Below, in pieces: positions 5,339-9,237 of a DNA stretch of 9,237 bases (positions are counted from its first letter, which is position 1; the number at the start of each line of letters is the position of its first letter). This DNA comes from Atribacterota bacterium (GTDB lineage Bacteria > Atribacterota > Phoenicimicrobiia > Phoenicimicrobiales > Stramentimicrobiaceae). The DNA lies in the NCBI GenBank assembly GCA_028696495.1, contig JAQVGY010000029.1, positions 1-9,237 on the forward strand, in the 5' to 3' direction. The translations under genes and the position numbers were made by a program. The notes below the pieces were generated by a model that did no database searches, was not told the DNA's origin, and worked only from the letters and a program-made list of their open reading frames with translations.

Positions 5339-5914
5339 ATGGTAAGTTTAAAAGGAACTGAAACAGAGAAAAATTTACTGGCTGCTTTTGCCGGTGAATC
5401 ACAAGCTAGAAACAGGTATACCTATTATGCCAGCGTGGCAAAGAAGGAAGGATATGAACAGATTGCAGCAATTTTCCAGGAAACGGCCGATAATGAGAAA
5501 GAACATGCCAAGGTATTTTTTAAATTATTAGAAGGTGGAGATGTTGAGATTAGGGCCAGTTATCCGGCTGGTATAATTGCTGATACTGCTCATAATCTGG
5601 AAGAAGCTGCGGAAGGAGAATTATTGGAATGGGGGACGCTATATAAGAATGCCGCCCAGGTAGCCAGGGAAGAGGGGTTTGCTCATGTTGCAATAAAATT
5701 TGAGGAAATAGCAAAAGTTGAGATGCATCATGAAGCCAGATACCGCAAATTGCTGGAAAACCTGAAAAATGGCAGTGTCTTTAAGAAGGAGAAAAAAGTT
5801 TTCTGGCAATGCCGGAATTGTGGTTATATACTGGAAAACAAAGAAGCTCCTCAAAAATGTCCCGCTTGTGACCATCCACAGGCTCATTTCCAGTTGAAAG
5901 CAGAAAATTTTTAG
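5339..5914 (+). CDS. rbr: Rubrerythrin
   Basis: A cytoplasmic diiron peroxidase that reduces hydrogen peroxide to water with electrons from rubredoxin or ferredoxin-type donors, a standard defence of anaerobes. The 191 residues comprise a ferritin-like four-helix domain and a C-terminal rubredoxin domain. Diiron ligands are visible at Glu20, Glu53 and His56 (ADNEKEHAK), Glu94 and Glu97 (EGELLEW), and Glu128 with His131 (VEMHHE). The rubredoxin iron is held by Cys158, Cys161 (CRNC), Cys174 and Cys177 (CPAC). Length and ligand spacing match the classical Desulfovibrio protein closely. The ATG at 5339 is preceded by AAAGGAG with 6 bases between; an ATG at 5297 would add 14 unrelated residues. 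No PerR-like box is obvious upstream. Confidence 0.97.
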   Translation: MVSLKGTETEKNLLAAFAGESQARNRYTYYASVAKKEGYEQIAAIFQETADNEKEHAKVFFKLLEGGDVEIRASYPAGIIADTAHNLEEAAEGELLEWGTLYKNAAQVAREEGFAHVAIKFEEIAKVEMHHEARYRKLLENLKNGSVFKKEKKVFWQCRNCGYILENKEAPQKCPACDHPQAHFQLKAENF

Positions 5915-6061
5915 TGTAAGTAGCAGTGAGAGTAATGAAAAGTAAACAATAAATGGTTATGAGTAAATATTCTTCAATAATTTAATCTATTCCGTTCTTT
6001 TAAATAAAATACTAAGCAGGGCCATATTTAAAAAGAATAAATAAAGGGGGTTTAAATAATC

Positions 6062-6916
6062 ATGGAATATATAAGCATGATTTTCTGGTTTTTCTTTATT
6101 TTCTCAATACTTTCACCCTGGTTTAAACAAAAAACCTTAGAATCATCCCGAATAGCCATAATCAACCGTCTGGAAAAAAAACGAGGTTCCAGGGTAATTG
6201 CTATGATACACAGACAGGAGACTATGAGTATTCTGGGGATACCTTTGGTTCGTTATATTAATATTGAAGACTCAGAAGCTATTTTAAGAGCCATCAGGTT
6301 AACAGATGAAAATGTACCCATAGATATGATATTACATACGCCAGGCGGATTGGTACTGGCAACTGAACAGATTGCTCATGCCCTGCTGCGCCACAAAGGA
6401 AAGGTAACGGTTTTTATCCCTCATTATGCGATGAGTGGAGGAACCATGATATCTATTGCAGCAGATGAAATAATTATGGATGAAAATGCTGTTTTAGGAC
6501 CTGTAGACCCACAGTTGGGACAATACCCGGCTATCTCTATTTTAAATGTTTTAAAAGATAAGGATAGGAATAAGATTGATGATGAAACCCTTATTCAGGC
6601 TGATATGGCGCGTAAAGCCATTACCCAGGTTTATTCCTTTGTAAAAAGACTGCTTACCGAAAACAACTGCAGCGAGGACAAAGCAGAAAGTATTGCCCAG
6701 GTACTTACTGAAGGAAGATGGACACATGATTATCCCATAAAGTTTAGCGAAGCGAAAGAATTGGGACTATGTGTATCCAGCGATATGCCCAAAGAAATAT
6801 ATGAATTGATGGACCTTTATCCCCAGCGCCCGGGAGTTCGTCCATCAGTACAATACATTCCAGTACCATATAAAGGACCGGTCCTGCCACCGGCTAAAAA
6901 TTCTAATCATAAGTAG
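6062..6916 (+). CDS. Membrane-anchored serine protease, SDH/ClpP-like family
   Basis: A 284-residue protein of the serine dehydrogenase proteinase (SDH) family, which has the ClpP/crotonase fold and forms oligomers. Residues 4-20 are one hydrophobic, aromatic-rich segment that should anchor it in the inner membrane. The family core is MILHTPGGLVLATEQIA (89-105), where the GG forms the oxyanion hole; HYAMSGGTMISIAADEI (121-137), with likely nucleophile Ser125; and ENAVLGPVDPQLG (141-153). The C-terminus is proline-rich. I cannot assign the catalytic base. The ribosome site AGGGGG is 11 bases from the chosen ATG. It follows a 147-base gap with no visible terminator after rbr and lies 88 bases before the oxidoreductase. 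Members are often named serine dehydrogenase proteinases, but the physiological substrate is unknown; membrane protein quality control is a guess. Confidence 0.85.
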   Translation: MEYISMIFWFFFIFSILSPWFKQKTLESSRIAIINRLEKKRGSRVIAMIHRQETMSILGIPLVRYINIEDSEAILRAIRLTDENVPIDMILHTPGGLVLATEQIAHALLRHKGKVTVFIPHYAMSGGTMISIAADEIIMDENAVLGPVDPQLGQYPAISILNVLKDKDRNKIDDETLIQADMARKAITQVYSFVKRLLTENNCSEDKAESIAQVLTEGRWTHDYPIKFSEAKELGLCVSSDMPKEIYELMDLYPQRPGVRPSVQYIPVPYKGPVLPPAKNSNHK

Positions 6917-7004
6917 GATTTTGTTCCACTTGCCCAGGATTATTTACAAATGGACGAAAGTTTGCCATTTTAAAAAATTTTCTCAGGGAGATAAGGAGGA
7001 ATGG

Positions 7005-8756
7005 ATGAGTAAAATAATTGAGCAAAAAACACGGGAAGATATTTCTATTGTACTGTGTGGTGAAGCGGGACAGGGAATCCAGACAGTAGAAGAATTGTTG
7101 ACCAGGATTTTGAAGCTATCCGGATACTATGTCTTTGCTACAAAGGAATATATGTCCCGGGTGAGAGGTGGAAGTAATTCCACTCAGATACGGGTTTCCA
7201 GTAAACCAATACATGCACCAGTTGCCCGAATTGATATATTGATACCCCTGGATAAAGAGGCTATAAAGCACGTTTCTTCACATATTGATGAACATACCAT
7301 TATTATTGGAGATGAGGAAAGGTTAGAAACTGTCCAAAAGGTTATCAATGTTTCATTTTTGAAGATGGCTCAGGAGATAGGTAAAGCCATCTATGCCAAT
7401 ATAATAGCAGTGGGACTTTTACTGGGTTTGCTGGATGGAGATGTTAAGATTGGTAAAGATTTTTTAACAGACTATTTTACTGAAAAAAAGAAAGAAGAAT
7501 TTGTGACCGATAATATAAAAGCTTTGGAAATGGGGCATCAGGAAGCAAAGAGACTGATAAAAGAAAACATCTTAAAGTCTGAAAGCTTTTTAAAAATTAA
7601 GAAATCGAGTAAAACAAAGAATCACCTGTTGCTTAATGGGGCAGAAGCAGTAGGATTAGGAGCCATAGCGGGGGGTTGTAATTTTATCTCATCTTATCCC
7701 ATGTCGCCTTCAACAGGTGTGCTGACTTTTTTAGCCCAGCATGCTAATGACTTTAATATTATTGCCGAACAGACAGAGGATGAGATAAGTGCTATTAATA
7801 TGGCTCTTGGAGCCTGGTATGCAGGTGCACGTGCCATGGTTACTACCTCTGGAGGAGGGTTTTCCCTCATGATTGAGGGTCTCAGCCTGGCAGGGATGCT
7901 GGAAAGTCCTATGGTTATACATCTGGCGCAACGTCCCGGACCGGCTACCGGTCTGGCTACCCGGACAGAACAGGGAGATTTGAAATTAGCCCTCTATGCC
8001 GGGCACGGGGAATTTCCTCGTATTATACTTGCTCCGGCAACTATTGAGGATTGCTATGAGCTTACCAAAAAGGCGTTCAACTGGGCTGCTCAATACCAGA
8101 TTCCAGTAATAATTCTAACTGACCAGTATACCATGGATACCTACTACAATATTAAAAAGCTAAATATACCCAAAGAAGAGATAATTCATTATATCGTGCA
8201 GACTGAGCCTGATTATAAGAGGTATAATCTGAAAGTAAAAGATGGTATATCACCAAGGGGGATTCCTGGTTTTGGGGATGGACTGGTCAGGGTGGATAGT
8301 GACGAACATGATGAGATGGGACTTATTACAGAAGATATGGAAATAAGAAAGAGTATGGTAGAGAAAAGAAATGCTAAATGGTATCAGCTGAAAAAAGAAG
8401 TATTACCACCATCATTTACTGGTGCAAAGGATTACCGTATATTATTTGTGGGGTGGGGGTCGACTTACAATATTATAAAAGAAGCTATGGAGAGAGTAGA
8501 TAGAGCTGATATTGCCCTGCTACATTTTCAGCAGGTTTATCCTGTTTCTGAGGAAAGTATTACTTTTTTGAACAAAGCAGAGCAGATTATTTCTATTGAA
8601 AATAATTATAGTGGACAGTTCAGCCGACTATTAGAGATAGAAACAGGAATCAGTGTAGGGACAAGAATACTTAAATATGATGGTTTACCCTTTTATGCCG
8701 ATGAGCTTGCTTCAGAAATAGATGATATTTTGGAGGGAAAAGGAGGTCAGAAATGA
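7005..8756 (+). CDS. korA: 2-oxoacid:ferredoxin oxidoreductase, fused gamma-alpha subunit
   Basis: With the beta subunit this enzyme oxidatively decarboxylates a 2-oxoacid and CoA to acyl-CoA and CO2, or runs in reverse, passing electrons to ferredoxin. The 583 residues are a natural fusion. Residues 12-190 are the gamma domain, starting IVLCGEAGQGIQTVEELL and containing EYMSRVRGGSNSTQIR (48-63). After a Lys-rich linker, residues 208-400 are the thiamine pyrimidine domain: LNGAEAVGLGA, YPMSPSTGV (231-239), EQTEDEISAINMALGAW (255-271) and RPGPATGLATRTEQGDL (310-326). Residues 475-575 form the C-terminal domain, with ILFVGWGSTYNIIKEA. The start at 7005 follows AAGGAGG (6993-6999) by 5 bases; a longer frame from 6921 adds 28 unrelated residues. 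The family's usual YPITP substrate motif reads YPMSP. Domain order resembles 2-oxoglutarate enzymes, but substrate is not certain. Confidence 0.9.
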   Translation: MSKIIEQKTREDISIVLCGEAGQGIQTVEELLTRILKLSGYYVFATKEYMSRVRGGSNSTQIRVSSKPIHAPVARIDILIPLDKEAIKHVSSHIDEHTIIIGDEERLETVQKVINVSFLKMAQEIGKAIYANIIAVGLLLGLLDGDVKIGKDFLTDYFTEKKKEEFVTDNIKALEMGHQEAKRLIKENILKSESFLKIKKSSKTKNHLLLNGAEAVGLGAIAGGCNFISSYPMSPSTGVLTFLAQHANDFNIIAEQTEDEISAINMALGAWYAGARAMVTTSGGGFSLMIEGLSLAGMLESPMVIHLAQRPGPATGLATRTEQGDLKLALYAGHGEFPRIILAPATIEDCYELTKKAFNWAAQYQIPVIILTDQYTMDTYYNIKKLNIPKEEIIHYIVQTEPDYKRYNLKVKDGISPRGIPGFGDGLVRVDSDEHDEMGLITEDMEIRKSMVEKRNAKWYQLKKEVLPPSFTGAKDYRILFVGWGSTYNIIKEAMERVDRADIALLHFQQVYPVSEESITFLNKAEQIISIENNYSGQFSRLLEIETGISVGTRILKYDGLPFYADELASEIDDILEGKGGQK

Positions 8757-9237
8757 AAAAGATAACAGATTTTGGACAACAGCCCATTAAAACAGCCTGG
8801 TGTCCTGGCTGTGGTAATTTCTTTATATTAAAAGCTTTAGCACAGGCTTTAACAGAACTGTCCTTAACACCTCAAGAAGTGGTCATTGTCTCAGGTATCG
8901 GTCAGGCAGCCAAGACTCCGCAATATCTCAATGTCCACATGTTTAATGGATTACACGGTAGAGCTTTGCCACCTGCTACCGCAATTAAAGCCTGTAATTC
9001 AAAATTGACTGTTATTGCAGAAGGTGGAGATGGTGATATGTACGGAGAAGGTGGAAATCACTTTATACACACTATCAGACGAAATCCAGATATAACTCAT
9101 TTAGTCCATAACAATATGGTCTATGGTCTCACCAAGGGGCAGGCTTCACCCACCAGCGATATAGGATATAAGACACCGGTACAGGTGGATGGTGTTATAT
9201 CTGACCCTATCAATCCAATAGCAATGGCTATATCCCT
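8753..9237 (+). CDS. korB: 2-oxoacid:ferredoxin oxidoreductase, beta subunit (partial)
   Basis: The window ends after 161 codons, so about half of a typical 270-300-residue subunit is present. It binds thiamine diphosphate: GDGDMYGEGGNH (92-103) through HNNMVYGLTKGQASPTS (119-135), the GDG-to-NN motif holding Mg and diphosphate. Near the N-terminus WCPGCGNF (16-23) supplies two cluster cysteines, Cys17 and Cys20. The next expected ligand, usually in SGIGCS, is Gln51 (SGIGQAAKTPQY). FNGLHGRALPPATAIK (64-79) is otherwise canonical. The start ATG overlaps the stop of the alpha gene by 4 bases (ATGA), with AGGAGG (8741-8746) 6 bases upstream inside korA, so the two subunits are translationally coupled. 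No ferredoxin-like delta subunit is visible; it could lie past the window end. Confidence 0.92.
   Translation, partial: MKKITDFGQQPIKTAWCPGCGNFFILKALAQALTELSLTPQEVVIVSGIGQAAKTPQYLNVHMFNGLHGRALPPATAIKACNSKLTVIAEGGDGDMYGEGGNHFIHTIRRNPDITHLVHNNMVYGLTKGQASPTSDIGYKTPVQVDGVISDPINPIAMAIS

Noticed and set aside
5915..6061. Small gene or terminator after rubrerythrin
   Set aside because: No open frame with a ribosome site and no convincing hairpin with T-run; it appears to be plain AT-rich spacer.
6948..6970. AAATGG/CCATTT hairpin between the protease and korA as a terminator
   Set aside because: The stem is only 6 bp with an 11-base loop and the following sequence is A-rich, so termination is unlikely.

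Overview
This is an AT-rich window with strong AGGAGG-type ribosome binding sites, tightly packed genes and only anaerobe-style enzymes: rubrerythrin, a flavodoxin-like protein and a ferredoxin-linked 2-oxoacid oxidoreductase. It looks like the chromosome of a strictly anaerobic, low-GC bacterium. The vitamin B12 binding protein has a signal peptide but no lipobox cysteine, which suits a cell with an outer membrane and periplasm better than a typical Gram-positive. Candidates such as Atribacterota or diderm Firmicutes are a guess; nothing here fixes the phylum.

Positions 1-3030, leftward. A cobalamin (B12) uptake operon is transcribed on the minus strand in the order binding protein (btuF), permease (btuC), ATPase (btuD), with overlapping reading frames. 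It is headed by a clear cobalamin riboswitch and a rho-independent terminator just before btuF, which is the layout of a transcriptional attenuator that shuts off uptake when B12 is plentiful.

Positions 3031-3575. About 540 bases without a gene separate this operon from the rightward genes. They hold a palindromic element resembling widely dispersed intergenic repeats, a short perfect palindrome, three copies of ACGGTATAC, and a candidate promoter for the next gene.

Positions 3576-5914, rightward. First comes cobO, the corrinoid adenosyltransferase that turns imported B12 into its coenzyme form, so it complements the divergent uptake operon. It is followed by a small DUF2007-type protein, a flavodoxin/WrbA-like protein that starts at TTG, an Nfu-type iron-sulfur scaffold and a classical rubrerythrin. 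The last three make sense together in redox balance, cluster assembly and peroxide defence in an anaerobe, although each has its own gap and ribosome binding site.

Positions 6062-9237, rightward. A membrane-anchored ClpP-fold serine protease of the serine dehydrogenase proteinase family precedes a two-gene 2-oxoacid:ferredoxin oxidoreductase: a fused gamma-alpha subunit and, overlapping by ATGA, a beta subunit cut off by the window end. The beta subunit lacks one cysteine expected as a cluster ligand and the alpha subunit has a variant substrate motif, which makes the real substrate uncertain.

I see no mobile element genes, CRISPR array, tRNA or rRNA. Most of the window is recognisable housekeeping and energy metabolism. 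I do not see a clearly new system; the more interesting signals are in the riboswitch attenuator, the intergenic repeats and the oxidoreductase variants.
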